Positions 10,330-19,076 are shown, counted from the first letter of the stretch. The stretch: 64,000 nucleotides of DNA from Microbacterium maritypicum (GCF_008868125.1 NZ_WAAQ01000001.1:558001-622000), one strand, 5' to 3'. Numbers and translations are program-made. The notes: generated by a model from the sequence alone, not told the origin.

Positions 10330-10577
10330 TCCACGGTTCCGCGGCTCGGGAGCCATTGCCGGCGTCGGGCGCGCCGGGTGCCGTTCCCGAACCCCCAGAG
10401 GTAGGTCCCGACGAGCATCGCGCCGATGCCGACGCCCTGCACGAACCCTCCGCCGAACCCGCGGAGGTCGAAGCCGATGGACAGCAGGAGCGTCGCCGCT
10501 CCCGTGGCGAGGAGCGCGATCCCGATCGCTGTGGCGATTCGTTCCGGTCGCGAGGCGGGCTGAGGTGTCGTCGTCAT
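10326..10577 (-). CDS. small two-helix membrane protein
   Basis: An 83-residue protein with two predicted membrane helices (about 16-35 and 44-64), the second glycine-rich, and a short basic C-terminal tail. It is the first gene of a two-gene unit with the HTH protein. The pairing of a short membrane protein with a DNA-binding protein suggests a sensing or anti-regulator role, but nothing in the sequence proves it. Confidence 0.72.
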   Translation of the reverse strand: MTTTPQPASRPERIATAIGIALLATGAATLLLSIGFDLRGFGGGFVQGVGIGAMLVGTYLWGFGNGTRRARRRQWLPSRGTVE

Positions 10578-10583
10578 GGTGTC

Positions 10584-10612
10584 AATCTATGGTTGACATC
10601 AATGATTGTCAA
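10584..10612 (-). promoter_or_regulatory. promoter of the membrane protein/HTH operon (leaderless)
   Basis: Read on the minus strand: -35 TTGACA (10612-10607), 17-base spacer, -10 TAGATT (10589-10584), then six bases to the ATG. The predicted first transcribed base is the A of the start codon. Confidence 0.75.
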
Positions 10613-10614
10613 CC
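10591..10614. promoter_or_regulatory. perfect inverted-repeat operator candidate
   Basis: GGTTGACA and TGTCAACC are perfect 8-base inverted arms separated by eight bases. The left and right arms cover the -35 box and the spacer next to the -10 box, so a bound dimer would block RNA polymerase. Further TGTCAA (10580-10585) and GTTGACAAC (about 10619-10627) copies flank the site. The HTH protein of the same operon is the obvious candidate ligand. Confidence 0.6.
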
Positions 10615-10636
10615 ACTTGTTGACAACGGGTGTCAC

Positions 10637-12712
10637 TCAGTCCTTCCCGCCCCGCACGAGTTCGAGCCCGGCACCCGCGAACTGTCGCAGCGTCGCATCC
10701 GGTAGGAACGCCCTCGTGAGTGCTCCACCGATGCGGGTGAGGTCGCTCTCGTCGCGGAAGAGGAGATACATGGTCTCGTACCGGGGGTGGAACTTCTGCT
10801 TGAACCGATGCAGCGATCCGAAGCCGTACACCGGTTCCAGGGCATCGGCCAACCGGTCGCTCAGGGCGGCGATCATCCCGGCGTCCGGCGGATAGTCGTG
10901 GGCGAGGGGGGCTCCTGAGAGCGACATGATCTGCGCACCCTCGTCGGCGAACTGCCGTGCCGAGGATCCGATCAGGTACTCCATCACCGGTCCGAAGCCG
11001 CCCTCCCTGCGACGCATGAGGTCGAGGGTCCAGCCGCGCACGGCACCCTCGTCGCCGTACACGGGCAGCCAGGAGAGGAACCCGTCGACGTCGCCGTTGG
11101 GCGCGAGGGCCAGGGCGAGCCGCACCTCCGGGTCCTCGGCCTCATCGAGCGTGCCGAGGGTGAAGCGCATCTCAGGCAGATCCTTGTCGCCGACCCAGGC
11201 CTCCGAGATCGCACGCAGCTGCTGCTGCACACCCCAGGACTCCGCCTTGAGCTGCGTCATCCGGAAGGTCATGTCCTCCCGGCCGGCCTTGTTGAGCGAT
11301 GTGCGCACCGAGTTCCAGCGCTTGCCCGTGAACTCCAGTCCCGGCAGGTCGACGATCGTGTCGTCGGCGACGACGATGCTCCGCCAGCTCGGGGGCACAG
11401 CGGCGCGGGTGGCTTCGTCCGCGCTGAAGAAGCAGGGGACGAGACCGGCCAGCTCGGCCGCGTGGATGAAGTCGGTGACGGCCTCGGCGCGCGCCTCCGA
11501 GGGGCCGATCGGATCCGCCAGTGCCAGTGCCACACCGTTGCGGCGCTGATAGGCCACGATGCCGCCGTTCACCCTGGCGTAGTTGTTGCCGTCCCACGTC
11601 GTCATCCACGAGAGCGTTCCGCCGCCGTGCGTGCGCAGCTCGTGCTTCACGTCGTCCACGGTGGGCGCGGGCTGGATGCCGAGCTTCGCACGGCGCTTGG
11701 CCCGGAAGGCACGGCGCACCCAGACCAGGTACACGAGCATGATCAGCCAGAGGAAGCCGTTGGCCAGCTCGAGCTCGGTCTCTCCATCCCAGCGCACGTC
11801 GAGCTGAGCTTGGCTGAACACGGTGATCAGGGTGAGCACGAGGGCGGCGATCACGACGTTGAAGATCCCGAGCAGGAGCGCGAGCACCCACGCGAAGCGT
11901 CGGCCCCGGCGCAGGCCGTTCACGAGCACGAGGATCACGACCAGGTCGATCGCGAGGCTGATGAATCCGCCGGAGACGGGTTCCGTCGGGCCGAACGGGC
12001 CGTCCGTCGGCAGGAGCGTGGTGATGATCTCGACCGCGCCGAGCACCAGCATCGCCACGACCGCGATCAGCCGCTGCTCGCGCACGGTGGTGTGCCGAAC
12101 CCGCAGCGTGCGGTCCACGACGAGGATCAGCAGCACGGCGAGCAGGTGCTCGAGGTCGGCGACCTTGCCCCAGAAGAGCATCGCGATGAACACGAAGCCG
12201 AGCAGGATGAGCCAGCCGCGCACCCTCCACGGCGGGCGGAAGAGGCCGACCGCTGCGGCGATGCACGCCATGGTGCCGCCGGACGCCCCCACGTCGAGCG
12301 CCTGCGCCTGCTCGGTAGCCCAGGCCCAGGGGAACTGCGAGAGCAGGTACAGCAGCAGTGCGGTGGCGAAGATCGCGAACAGCTGACCGATCGCGTAGTA
12401 GGCCACCGCCACGCGCGATCCGCGACGGTACTCCAGGTAGGCCATTCCCCAGAAGCCGGCGATCGTGAACACGTACACCCAGGGCTGATTCACGAAGAAC
12501 GTGCCGGTGACGGGCGTCCACCACTTGCCGTCGACGAGGTTCGGCAGTCCGTAGGCGACGGTCTTGAACAGCGCCGTGTCTTCGAAGGGCGACCAGAGTC
12601 CACCCCAGATGATCCCCACCACGAGGATGAGCAGCACCATCGTGAGGGTCGCCGGGATCCGCCGGACGACGGCGATCCACGGACGCGGAGAGGGGGAGTG
12701 CTCCTCAGTCAT
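10637..12712 (-). CDS. rhomboid-like membrane domain fused to DUF2156 (lysyl-phosphatidylglycerol synthase-type) domain
   Basis: A 691-residue protein. The first 340 residues hold about eight to ten membrane helices. Residues 90-110 (YLEYRRGS), 142-146 (GASGG, with Ser144) and His189 in ADLEHLL line up with rhomboid landmarks, including the serine/histidine pair, although the loop histidine before the first motif is Asn. From about residue 350 the soluble part is a GNAT-fold DUF2156 domain as in the MprF synthase half, ending in the GSLHRFKQKFHPRYETMYL motif. DUF2156 proteins transfer aminoacyl groups from tRNA to lipids. Protease activity of the N-terminus is only a possibility. Confidence 0.8.
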   Translation of the reverse strand: MTEEHSPSPRPWIAVVRRIPATLTMVLLILVVGIIWGGLWSPFEDTALFKTVAYGLPNLVDGKWWTPVTGTFFVNQPWVYVFTIAGFWGMAYLEYRRGSRVAVAYYAIGQLFAIFATALLLYLLSQFPWAWATEQAQALDVGASGGTMACIAAAVGLFRPPWRVRGWLILLGFVFIAMLFWGKVADLEHLLAVLLILVVDRTLRVRHTTVREQRLIAVVAMLVLGAVEIITTLLPTDGPFGPTEPVSGGFISLAIDLVVILVLVNGLRRGRRFAWVLALLLGIFNVVIAALVLTLITVFSQAQLDVRWDGETELELANGFLWLIMLVYLVWVRRAFRAKRRAKLGIQPAPTVDDVKHELRTHGGGTLSWMTTWDGNNYARVNGGIVAYQRRNGVALALADPIGPSEARAEAVTDFIHAAELAGLVPCFFSADEATRAAVPPSWRSIVVADDTIVDLPGLEFTGKRWNSVRTSLNKAGREDMTFRMTQLKAESWGVQQQLRAISEAWVGDKDLPEMRFTLGTLDEAEDPEVRLALALAPNGDVDGFLSWLPVYGDEGAVRGWTLDLMRRREGGFGPVMEYLIGSSARQFADEGAQIMSLSGAPLAHDYPPDAGMIAALSDRLADALEPVYGFGSLHRFKQKFHPRYETMYLLFRDESDLTRIGGALTRAFLPDATLRQFAGAGLELVRGGKD

Positions 12713-12718
12713 GCGCTC

Positions 12719-12724
12719 AGCGTA
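12719..12724 (-). promoter_or_regulatory. -10 of a leaderless promoter (DUF2156 gene)
   Basis: TACGCT on the minus strand ends six bases before the ATG, matching the leaderless spacing seen elsewhere in the window. No convincing -35. Confidence 0.55.
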
Positions 12725-12757
12725 GCGAGGGAGGCCCCGTCTCCGCGGAGGCCGCTC

Positions 12758-13570
12758 CTACTCGCCGCGGAGAACCCGGCGGAGATCGGCGATCTCCTCA
12801 TCGGCCATGCCGCCGCTTCGCAGATACCCTGCGGCATCGCCGTGATTCGCGATGATCCAGTCCATCGCCGTCTCGATGGCCGACGCCGGGGACTTGGTCG
12901 CCAGGGTCGTCAGCGCCGGGGTGAGCGGAACTCCGAGCGAGGTGATCAGCCCCGTGAGCGCTTCGGCGAACCCGCGCGCGAGGTTCTTCTCGGTCAGCGT
13001 GTAATCCGCGACGATCGCCTCTCGAGGCACCTCGGCGACGAGCAGCAGGATCGCGGCGGCGAGACCGGTGCGGTCCTTGCCCGCGGTGCAGTGGAACAGC
13101 ACGCCGGGCCGAGTGGTGCGGGACGACTCCAGCACCGTGCGGGCGATGGTCGCGAACTGCGCTGCACTCGCCTCCAGGATCGAGATGTACAGCTCCTCCA
13201 GGGTGGGCACCCGCTTCAGCACCTCGGCGACCTGGGTCACCGAGAGTCCGGCGCTGCCGGCCGCAGGGAGCAGCTTCTTGACCATCTCGTCCATCGCGCC
13301 GCCCTGCATGGGCAGAGCCAGCAGCGTCACGCTGCCGTCATCGGGCAGACGATCTGCGGCACGGGCCCGCTCGCCATCGGTGCGCAGATCGATCACGGTG
13401 CCGATGCGGAGGTCGGCGAGCGCCTGCAGCCCCTCGTCGGTGAGCGAAGCGAGGGCATCCGACCGGAAGAGGAGGCCCGATGCGAGCCGACCGCCTCCGG
13501 AGGTCGGGAACCCGGCGAGTTCACGAGCGTTGTGGGTCGTCTGCAAAGCGGTCGAGATATCGATGGTCAT
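12758..13570 (-). CDS. tyrosine-protein phosphatase (PtpB-like)
   Basis: A 270-residue phosphatase. The signature loop HCTAGKDRTG at 160-169 gives nucleophile Cys161 and Arg167, with lysine in the loop as in the Mycobacterium PtpB/lipid-phosphatase class. The N-terminus has NARELAGFPTSGG and FRSDALASLTDEG, typical of this family. Start chosen at the ATG preceded by CAGGAGAG. The class often dephosphorylates phosphoinositides as well as phosphotyrosine; the natural substrate here is unknown. It stands alone between the DUF2156 gene and the DsbA-like gene. Confidence 0.85.
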   Translation of the reverse strand: MTIDISTALQTTHNARELAGFPTSGGGRLASGLLFRSDALASLTDEGLQALADLRIGTVIDLRTDGERARAADRLPDDGSVTLLALPMQGGAMDEMVKKLLPAAGSAGLSVTQVAEVLKRVPTLEELYISILEASAAQFATIARTVLESSRTTRPGVLFHCTAGKDRTGLAAAILLLVAEVPREAIVADYTLTEKNLARGFAEALTGLITSLGVPLTPALTTLATKSPASAIETAMDWIIANHGDAAGYLRSGGMADEEIADLRRVLRGE

Positions 13571-13660
13571 TCTGGCCCTCTCCTGGGTATGCGGCCAGAA
13601 TATCGGTGCGGCGGGACCGCGCGGCTTCGACACGGAAGCGGCGCGACCCCGCCAGCCGGG

Positions 13661-14314
13661 TCAGCCGTTCACGGCCTTCTCGATGGCCTCCTCGACGTCG
13701 TCCCACTCCTGCAGCTCGACCTTCACACCATCCACGAAGAAGCTCGGCGTGCTGTCCACCCCGAGCTTCTCACCGTCGGCTTTGTCGGACTGCACGCGCT
13801 CCGCGGTGGCCGCATCCGCGATCGCCGCGTCGTACGCGGCCATGTCGAGGCCGAGCTCCTCGGCGAACCCGCGGAACACCTCGGGCGTCTCCTCGGACTG
13901 CTCGCCCCACTGCGCCTGGGTCTCGAACAGGCGGTGGTACATGTCCTCGAAGCGATCCTGCTGACCGGCGGCCTCCGCGGCCAGGGCCGCCTGGGTGGAG
14001 TTGATGTGACCGGGCAGGGGGAAGTAGCGCACGACGTAGGTGATCTCGCCGTCGTACTTCTCTCGGAGATCTTCGACGACGGGGTAGAACGCCGCGCACG
14101 CCTCGCACTCGAAGTCGAGGAACTCGACGACGGTGACGGCGCCCTCGCCCCCGTCGTCGAGCACATGGGAATCGGTGCGGACGGTCGGCTTCGGCTCCCC
14201 GCCTTCGACCGGTGCGGTGGGTTGTTGCTGGCTGATCGCGAACACGACACCGGCGATCAGCAGGACGATGGCGACGGCGATGGCGATCAGGGTCGCTTTG
14301 ACAGAGTTCTTCAT
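13661..14314 (-). CDS. membrane-anchored DsbA-like thioredoxin-fold protein
   Basis: A 217-residue protein with one N-terminal membrane helix (about 8-28) and an extracytoplasmic thioredoxin domain. The active-site motif is C70-E-A-C73 after EFLDFE, and a cis-proline loop STPSFF lies near residue 190. This is the DsbA/BdbD-like class that makes or shuffles disulfides in exported proteins. A GGAG lies just before the ATG. An upstream gene for a small membrane protein is on the same strand 70 bases away. Confidence 0.88.
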   Translation of the reverse strand: MKNSVKATLIAIAVAIVLLIAGVVFAISQQQPTAPVEGGEPKPTVRTDSHVLDDGGEGAVTVVEFLDFECEACAAFYPVVEDLREKYDGEITYVVRYFPLPGHINSTQAALAAEAAGQQDRFEDMYHRLFETQAQWGEQSEETPEVFRGFAEELGLDMAAYDAAIADAATAERVQSDKADGEKLGVDSTPSFFVDGVKVELQEWDDVEEAIEKAVNG

Positions 14315-14384
14315 GGGGTCTCCAGACACAGGGGTACGACGAGGGAAGGATGCCGCCGTGGGCGGCTCGATGCGCGCGTCGGTG

Positions 14385-14813
14385 TCAGGTACGGGAGATC
14401 GAGAGCTGGGTGAGGCTGAGAGCCGGGACGATGACGAGCGGACCGGCGCGGCGGGGCGACGACGTGCCGAGGTCCCGGGTGCCGAGCGGTCGGGTTCTGT
14501 GGGCGATGAGCTGCCGGAACACCAGGACCAGCGCGACCCCGCCGAGGACGGCGAGCACGCAGATCCCCACACTCGACGAGAGCACATCGATCGTCGTCGT
14601 CGCCTCCTGGCCGTCTGCGACGGACGCGGCCCCCGGCGATTCCGAGACACCGGAGGCGAGGCACAGCGTCGCGTGCACATCGGCGGAGCCACGAGAGGTC
14701 GACCACGCGCCCACGACGAGCAGGAGCGCGAGGCCGACGGCGATGATCACCCGGGCGACCAGCATCCGCTCGGCCCGCGCTCGCGGCATCAGATCCGGCG
14801 AGGGGGGCAGCAT
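14385..14813 (-). CDS. hypothetical two-helix membrane protein
   Basis: A 142-residue protein with hydrophobic stretches at about 17-35 and 82-101 and a basic C-terminus. It is not recognised. It lies upstream of the DsbA-like gene on the same strand and may share its transcript. A TAGACT hexamer ends nine bases before the ATG, so any leader would be about three bases long. Confidence 0.6.
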   Translation of the reverse strand: MLPPSPDLMPRARAERMLVARVIIAVGLALLLVVGAWSTSRGSADVHATLCLASGVSESPGAASVADGQEATTTIDVLSSSVGICVLAVLGGVALVLVFRQLIAHRTRPLGTRDLGTSSPRRAGPLVIVPALSLTQLSISRT

Positions 14814-14876
14814 TTCCCGCGCAGTCTAGCAACGGAGCCTCTGCCGTCTCCGGGGCCGTGGCACCCTCGACACGCC

Positions 14877-14882
14877 TACACT
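14877..14882 (+). promoter_or_regulatory. -10 of a leaderless promoter (PLDc_N protein-menD)
   Basis: TACACT ends six bases before the GTG start, predicting transcription from the start codon itself. It should drive the membrane protein gene and the coupled menD. Confidence 0.65.
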
Positions 14883-14888
14883 GGAAGG

Positions 14889-15239
14889 GTGGCGAGACTA
14901 CTGATCGTCGGCGGCTTCCTCGCCGCCGTGTTCTGGGTGTTCAGCATCGTCGACTGCGCAGTGCAGCCGGCGACGCGGCACCGTGGTGTGTCCAAGCCCG
15001 TCTGGCTCGCGATCGTGGTGATCCTCCCCGTGATCGGCGGCATCCTCTGGTTCGTGATCGGCCGCCGGCGCGCGAACGATCCCGGTGTCCGTCCGGTGAT
15101 CGCACCGGATGACGACCCCGCGTTCCTCCGCAGCATCAGCAAGACCGAGCAGGATGCGCGCATCCGCCGTCTCGAAGAGGAGCTCGCCCGTCTGGACGAG
15201 GAGACCGACGAGCCTCCCGCCACGGACCAGCGCCCGTGA
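14889..15239 (+). CDS. PLDc_N-domain small membrane protein
   Basis: A 116-residue protein with two membrane helices (about 3-20 and 40-59). The stretch between and including them (FSIVDC...KPVWLAIVVILPVIGGILWF) is the PLDc_N domain common in actinobacteria. The cytoplasmic tail is acidic with a heptad-like LEEELARLDEE segment. GTG start supported by the precisely placed -10. Its stop overlaps the menD start as GTGA, giving translational coupling to menaquinone synthesis, though no functional link is known. Confidence 0.82.
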   Translation: MARLLIVGGFLAAVFWVFSIVDCAVQPATRHRGVSKPVWLAIVVILPVIGGILWFVIGRRRANDPGVRPVIAPDDDPAFLRSISKTEQDARIRRLEEELARLDEETDEPPATDQRP

Positions 15240-16903
15240 CCTCATCGCCGGCGATGGATGCTGCGGCGTCCCTGATCGCCGACCTCGTCGCCCAGGGCGT
15301 GCGCGACATCGTGGTGTCTCCGGGCTCGCGTTCGCAGGCCCTCGCGCTCGCCGCGGTGCGTGCCGCCGACGACGGACACGTGCGCGTGCACGTGCGCATC
15401 GACGAGCGTGTCGCCGGTTTCACGGCACTCGGCATCGCTCGCGAGACCCGAGTGCCGGCCGCGGTGGTGTGCACCTCGGGGACGGCCGTCGCCAACCTCC
15501 TTCCCGCGGTGATGGAGGCGTTCCACTCCGGGGTGCCGATGCTGCTGCTCACCGCCGACCGTCCGCCCGAGCTGCGCGGGGTCGGCGCCAACCAGGCGAC
15601 GATCCAGAACGCTCTGTTCCAGCCGTGGGTGCGCGACGAGCTCGATGCTCCGGTGCCGGGTGACGGCGAGTGGACCGGGCTCGCCGAACAGGCCGTGGCC
15701 GCCGCGATGGGTGCTCGCGAGGTCGAGAGCGGCCTCCGTGGCATCGCCGGACCAGTGCATCTGAATCTTCCGTCCAGAGAGCCCCTCTCGGGCGATCTGC
15801 CCTCCGTCGTCGTCCTCAGGGGCGAGGCGCCCGAGGCGCTGCGCGACGAACCCTTCGTGCTCGACCGCGGGCCGCGCACCGTCGTGATCGCGGGCGCCGA
15901 CGCCGGTCCCGATGCCGAAGAGATCGCGCACTCCGGGGGCTGGCCGCTGATCGCCGAGATCGTGAGCGGTGCGCGGTTCGGGCGGCAGGTCGTGCACGGC
16001 TACCGTCGCCTGCTGGCCCGGGAGGATCTCGGCGGACGCATCGAACGGGTCGTCGTGCTCGGGCACCCGACGCTCAGCCGCGAGGTCGCGTCGCTCCTCT
16101 CCCGTCACGACGTGGATGTGGTGGCGGTGCACCGCGGCGGCGAGGAACTCAACCTCAACCACCGCACGCGCGGGGTCGACGCCGTCATCGTCGCCCCCGG
16201 CGCCGTCGACCGCACCTGGCTCGGCGAGTGGATGCGGGCGTCCGCTGCGGAGATCGTCGATCTGAGCGAGCACGCCCCCGATCCCGAGGCGCTGGCCTCC
16301 ACCGACTTCGCGGCGCGCAGGGAGGCGGTGAAGGCCGAGCTCGACGCGGTCCGCCGTCCGCTCGACCGTGAACTGCTCGCCGACGCGGTGTGGCGCGCCA
16401 CCTGGCCGCACGACCGTCTGGTGTTCGGCTCCTCCCGGCTCGTCCGGGTCGCCGATCAGGTGCTGGGCGGCAAGAAGGTCCCCGTCCACGCCAACCGCGG
16501 CCTCGCCGGCATCGACGGCACGATCGCCACCGCGACCGGCATCGCCATCGCCAGTCAGGCCGCCGGTGCGCCCGGGGTCACCAGGGTGCTGCTGGGCGAC
16601 CTCGCGTTCCTGCACGACGTCGGCGCCCTGTTGCTGCCGCCCGACGAGACAGAGCCCCGACTGCAGGTCATCGTCGGCAACGACGGCGGGGGGACGATCT
16701 TCGACTCCCTCGAGGTGGCGTCTTCCGCCCGCCCCGGCGACCTCGACCGCGCCTTCTACACGCCGCACACCGTCCGCTTCGAGCACCTCGCCCTCGCCTA
16801 CGGCTGGGAGTATCAGCGGGTCACCACCCGCACGGCACTCGATCAGGCGCTGACCTCGCCCCGCGGCGGACTTCAGATCATTGAGGTGCCGCTGGAGCGT
16901 TGA
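15236..16903 (+). CDS. menD: 2-succinyl-5-enolpyruvyl-6-hydroxy-3-cyclohexene-1-carboxylate synthase
   Basis: A 555-residue ThDP enzyme that condenses isochorismate with 2-oxoglutarate in menaquinone synthesis. The N-terminal VVSPGSRSQALALAA block, the RIDERVAGFTALG stretch with the ThDP-activating glutamate, and the C-terminal GDLAFLHD...NDGGGTIFD metal-ThDP motif are all present. Length is typical. GTG start coupled to the preceding gene. menF and menG lie within 3 kb. Confidence 0.95.
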   Translation: MTSSPAMDAAASLIADLVAQGVRDIVVSPGSRSQALALAAVRAADDGHVRVHVRIDERVAGFTALGIARETRVPAAVVCTSGTAVANLLPAVMEAFHSGVPMLLLTADRPPELRGVGANQATIQNALFQPWVRDELDAPVPGDGEWTGLAEQAVAAAMGAREVESGLRGIAGPVHLNLPSREPLSGDLPSVVVLRGEAPEALRDEPFVLDRGPRTVVIAGADAGPDAEEIAHSGGWPLIAEIVSGARFGRQVVHGYRRLLAREDLGGRIERVVVLGHPTLSREVASLLSRHDVDVVAVHRGGEELNLNHRTRGVDAVIVAPGAVDRTWLGEWMRASAAEIVDLSEHAPDPEALASTDFAARREAVKAELDAVRRPLDRELLADAVWRATWPHDRLVFGSSRLVRVADQVLGGKKVPVHANRGLAGIDGTIATATGIAIASQAAGAPGVTRVLLGDLAFLHDVGALLLPPDETEPRLQVIVGNDGGGTIFDSLEVASSARPGDLDRAFYTPHTVRFEHLALAYGWEYQRVTTRTALDQALTSPRGGLQIIEVPLER

Positions 16904-16907
16904 CTGG

Positions 16908-16913
16908 CAGGAT
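16908..16913 (+). promoter_or_regulatory. candidate -10 of a leaderless promoter (PPK2)
   Basis: CAGGAT ends six bases before the ATG, immediately after the menD stop. The first base departs from TANNNT, so support is weaker than at other sites. Confidence 0.45.
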
Positions 16914-16919
16914 GTGCGT

Positions 16920-17762
16920 ATGGACGCGCACACCTGGACGCAGACGCTGCGAGTCGACGAGGGATTCCGCCTCGCCGATCTCGACCCGGACGCCAAGCCC
17001 GGATACGACCAGGGCAAGGCTCGCGGGGTCGCCGACCTCGCCGCCCGCCTGGCAGACCTGAACGTGCTGCAGGAGCGGCTGTTCGCCGAGAGCCGTGCCG
17101 GAGTGGCCAAGGATGCGGTGCTCCTGGTGCTTCAGGCCATGGACTCCGCCGGCAAGGGCGGGATCGTGCGGCACGTGGTCGGGGGTGTCGACCCGCAGGG
17201 TGTCGCGCTCGCCGCGTTCAAGGCGCCGACGGCCGAGGAGCGCGAGCACGACTTCCTCTGGCGCATCGAGAAGCGTCTGCCCGATCCCGGTTTCATCGGC
17301 GTCTTCGACCGCTCCCACTACGAGGACGTGCTGATCGGACGGGTTCGCGAGCTCGCCCCGCCCGCGGAGATCGAGCGCCGCTACGACGCGATCAACGAGT
17401 TCGAGGCCCGCGTCGCGGCATCCGGTACGCGCATCGTCAAGGTCATGCTGCACATCTCGCCCGAAGAGCAGAAGACGCGGCTGATGGAACGCCTCGACCG
17501 TCCGGACAAGCACTGGAAGTACAACCCGGGCGATGTGGATGAGCGGTTGGTGTGGCCGCAGTACATGCAGGCCTACCAGACCGTGTTCGATCGCACCTCG
17601 ACCGCGGTGGCTCCGTGGCACGTGATTCCGGCGAACGCCAAGTGGTACGCGCGACTGGCCGTGCAGGAGCTGCTGCTCGCGGCGCTGGAGGACATCGACC
17701 CCGAGTGGCCGCGCGCCGACTTCGACGTCGAGTCCGAGAAGAAACGCTTGGCCGCCAGCTGA
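16920..17762 (+). CDS. polyphosphate kinase 2 family protein
   Basis: A 280-residue PPK2 enzyme, transferring phosphate between polyphosphate and nucleotides. Walker A AMDSAGKGG lies at 73-81, the Walker B/lid motif FDRSHYED at 129-136, and the KHWKYNPGD lid segment near 201-209. Single-domain size fits class I or III PPK2, which mainly phosphorylates ADP or AMP/ADP; class cannot be fixed by eye. It lies 16 bases after menD and is convergent with menF. Confidence 0.88.
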   Translation: MDAHTWTQTLRVDEGFRLADLDPDAKPGYDQGKARGVADLAARLADLNVLQERLFAESRAGVAKDAVLLVLQAMDSAGKGGIVRHVVGGVDPQGVALAAFKAPTAEEREHDFLWRIEKRLPDPGFIGVFDRSHYEDVLIGRVRELAPPAEIERRYDAINEFEARVAASGTRIVKVMLHISPEEQKTRLMERLDRPDKHWKYNPGDVDERLVWPQYMQAYQTVFDRTSTAVAPWHVIPANAKWYARLAVQELLLAALEDIDPEWPRADFDVESEKKRLAAS

Positions 17763-17778
17763 GCGTCGGTCTCTGCGG

Positions 17779-19032
17779 TCAGGCCAGGGCGTCGACCAGG
17801 GGGCGGAACTTCACGCGCGTCTCGAGCAGTTCGCTCTCCGGATCGGATCCGGCGACGATCCCGGCGCCCGCGTAGGCCGTGACCCCGATCTCGTCCTGGC
17901 GCACGGTGAACTGGGCGCAGCGCAGGGCGATCGCCCACTCGCCGTTGCCCGCGGCATCCACCCAGCCCACAGGTCCCGCGTAGCGACCCCGGTCGAACGG
18001 CTCGAGCTCGCGGATCGCGGCGATGGCCGAGGGGGTCGGTGTGCCGGCGACGGCGGCGGTGGGGTGGAGCACCCGCACCAGGTCGAGCGCCGACTCGCCG
18101 TCGCCCAGTTCGCCCTCGACGTCGGTCGCCAGGTGGAACAGATTCGGCAGCTTCAACAGGAAGGGCTGTTCGCTCGCGGCCAGCGCCCGCGTGTGGGCCC
18201 GCAGCGAGGCGAGCACGCTCTGCACGGCGTACTGATGCTCGTCGAGGTCCTTGGTGCTGGAGGCGAGGTGTGCGGAAGCGGCGGTGTCGGCATCCGCGTC
18301 GGCGCCGCGGCCGATCGTGCCGGCCAGCACCCGCGCGGTCACGGTTCCCTCGTGCACGGTGACGAGGGTCTCCGGACTCGCGCCGATCAGCCCGTCCACC
18401 GCGAACGCCCAGGTGTCGGGGTAGCCGCTGGAGAGGGCACGCACCAGTCGGCGCAGGTCGGACCCCGCCGGGATGCTGCCTGTCAGGTCGCGGGCGAGCA
18501 CGACCTTGCTGAGCTCTCCGTCGGCGATGCGGGCCAGGGCGCGGCGCACCGAGTCCTGGTAGCCCTGCGGGCTCTGCGCTCCGGGGCCGACGGTGCCGGC
18601 CCAGTGCGGGCCGTAGGGCTGCGTCGCGAGTTCATCAGCGTTCCCCGGGGCATCGGCGACGCGGATCGTTGTGCGCCAGAACCGGTCCCCGTGTCGTCCC
18701 AGAACCTGCGTCGGCAGCATGAGCACGCTGTCCGCTGCCGAGTCCTCGTCGAACGTGAAGGCGCCGAAGGCCACGAGCCCGGTGCCGGGGAGTCCCACCG
18801 GGTCGGAGATCTCGGCCTGCGCTGCCATGTCCCGCCACAGGGTCGCGAGCTTCTCGGTGCGCGACTGATCGCCGCCCGCGGGAGGCCGCAGCTCCGCCAG
18901 GGTCTCGCCGACGGCGACGATCCCGTCTCCGCGGCGCAGCCACGCGAGCGGGCGGGAAGGGTCCGCATAGGCCAGGAGGTCTTCGACCGGCTCGATCTCT
19001 GTGGTCTCCACGACCAGGTGGGTGGTGTGCAC
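17779..19032 (-). CDS. menF: isochorismate synthase
   Basis: A 417-residue chorismate-utilising enzyme that converts chorismate to isochorismate for menaquinone. Family motifs seen: ELSKVVLAR, a SPETLV block, LHPTAAVAGTPT and the C-terminal FDRGRYAGPVGW. The start is a GTG (VHTTHLVVE) fixed by a -10 placed exactly six bases upstream. In siderophore producers the same activity feeds catecholates, but proximity to menD and menG points to menaquinone. Convergent with the PPK2 gene. Confidence 0.92.
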   Translation of the reverse strand: MHTTHLVVETTEIEPVEDLLAYADPSRPLAWLRRGDGIVAVGETLAELRPPAGGDQSRTEKLATLWRDMAAQAEISDPVGLPGTGLVAFGAFTFDEDSAADSVLMLPTQVLGRHGDRFWRTTIRVADAPGNADELATQPYGPHWAGTVGPGAQSPQGYQDSVRRALARIADGELSKVVLARDLTGSIPAGSDLRRLVRALSSGYPDTWAFAVDGLIGASPETLVTVHEGTVTARVLAGTIGRGADADADTAASAHLASSTKDLDEHQYAVQSVLASLRAHTRALAASEQPFLLKLPNLFHLATDVEGELGDGESALDLVRVLHPTAAVAGTPTPSAIAAIRELEPFDRGRYAGPVGWVDAAGNGEWAIALRCAQFTVRQDEIGVTAYAGAGIVAGSDPESELLETRVKFRPLVDALA

Positions 19033-19038
19033 GCGTCC

Positions 19039-19044
19039 AGCCTA
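19039..19044 (-). promoter_or_regulatory. -10 of a leaderless promoter (menF)
   Basis: TAGGCT on the minus strand ends six bases before the GTG start of menF. Confidence 0.6.
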
Positions 19045-19076
19045 TGCCGCTCAGGGAGCGTGGATTCTCGTGGTCG

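Noticed and set aside
11462..14413. 983-residue plus-strand open frame
   Set aside because: It crosses three well-supported minus-strand genes and is composed of His/Arg/Gly-rich shadow sequence.
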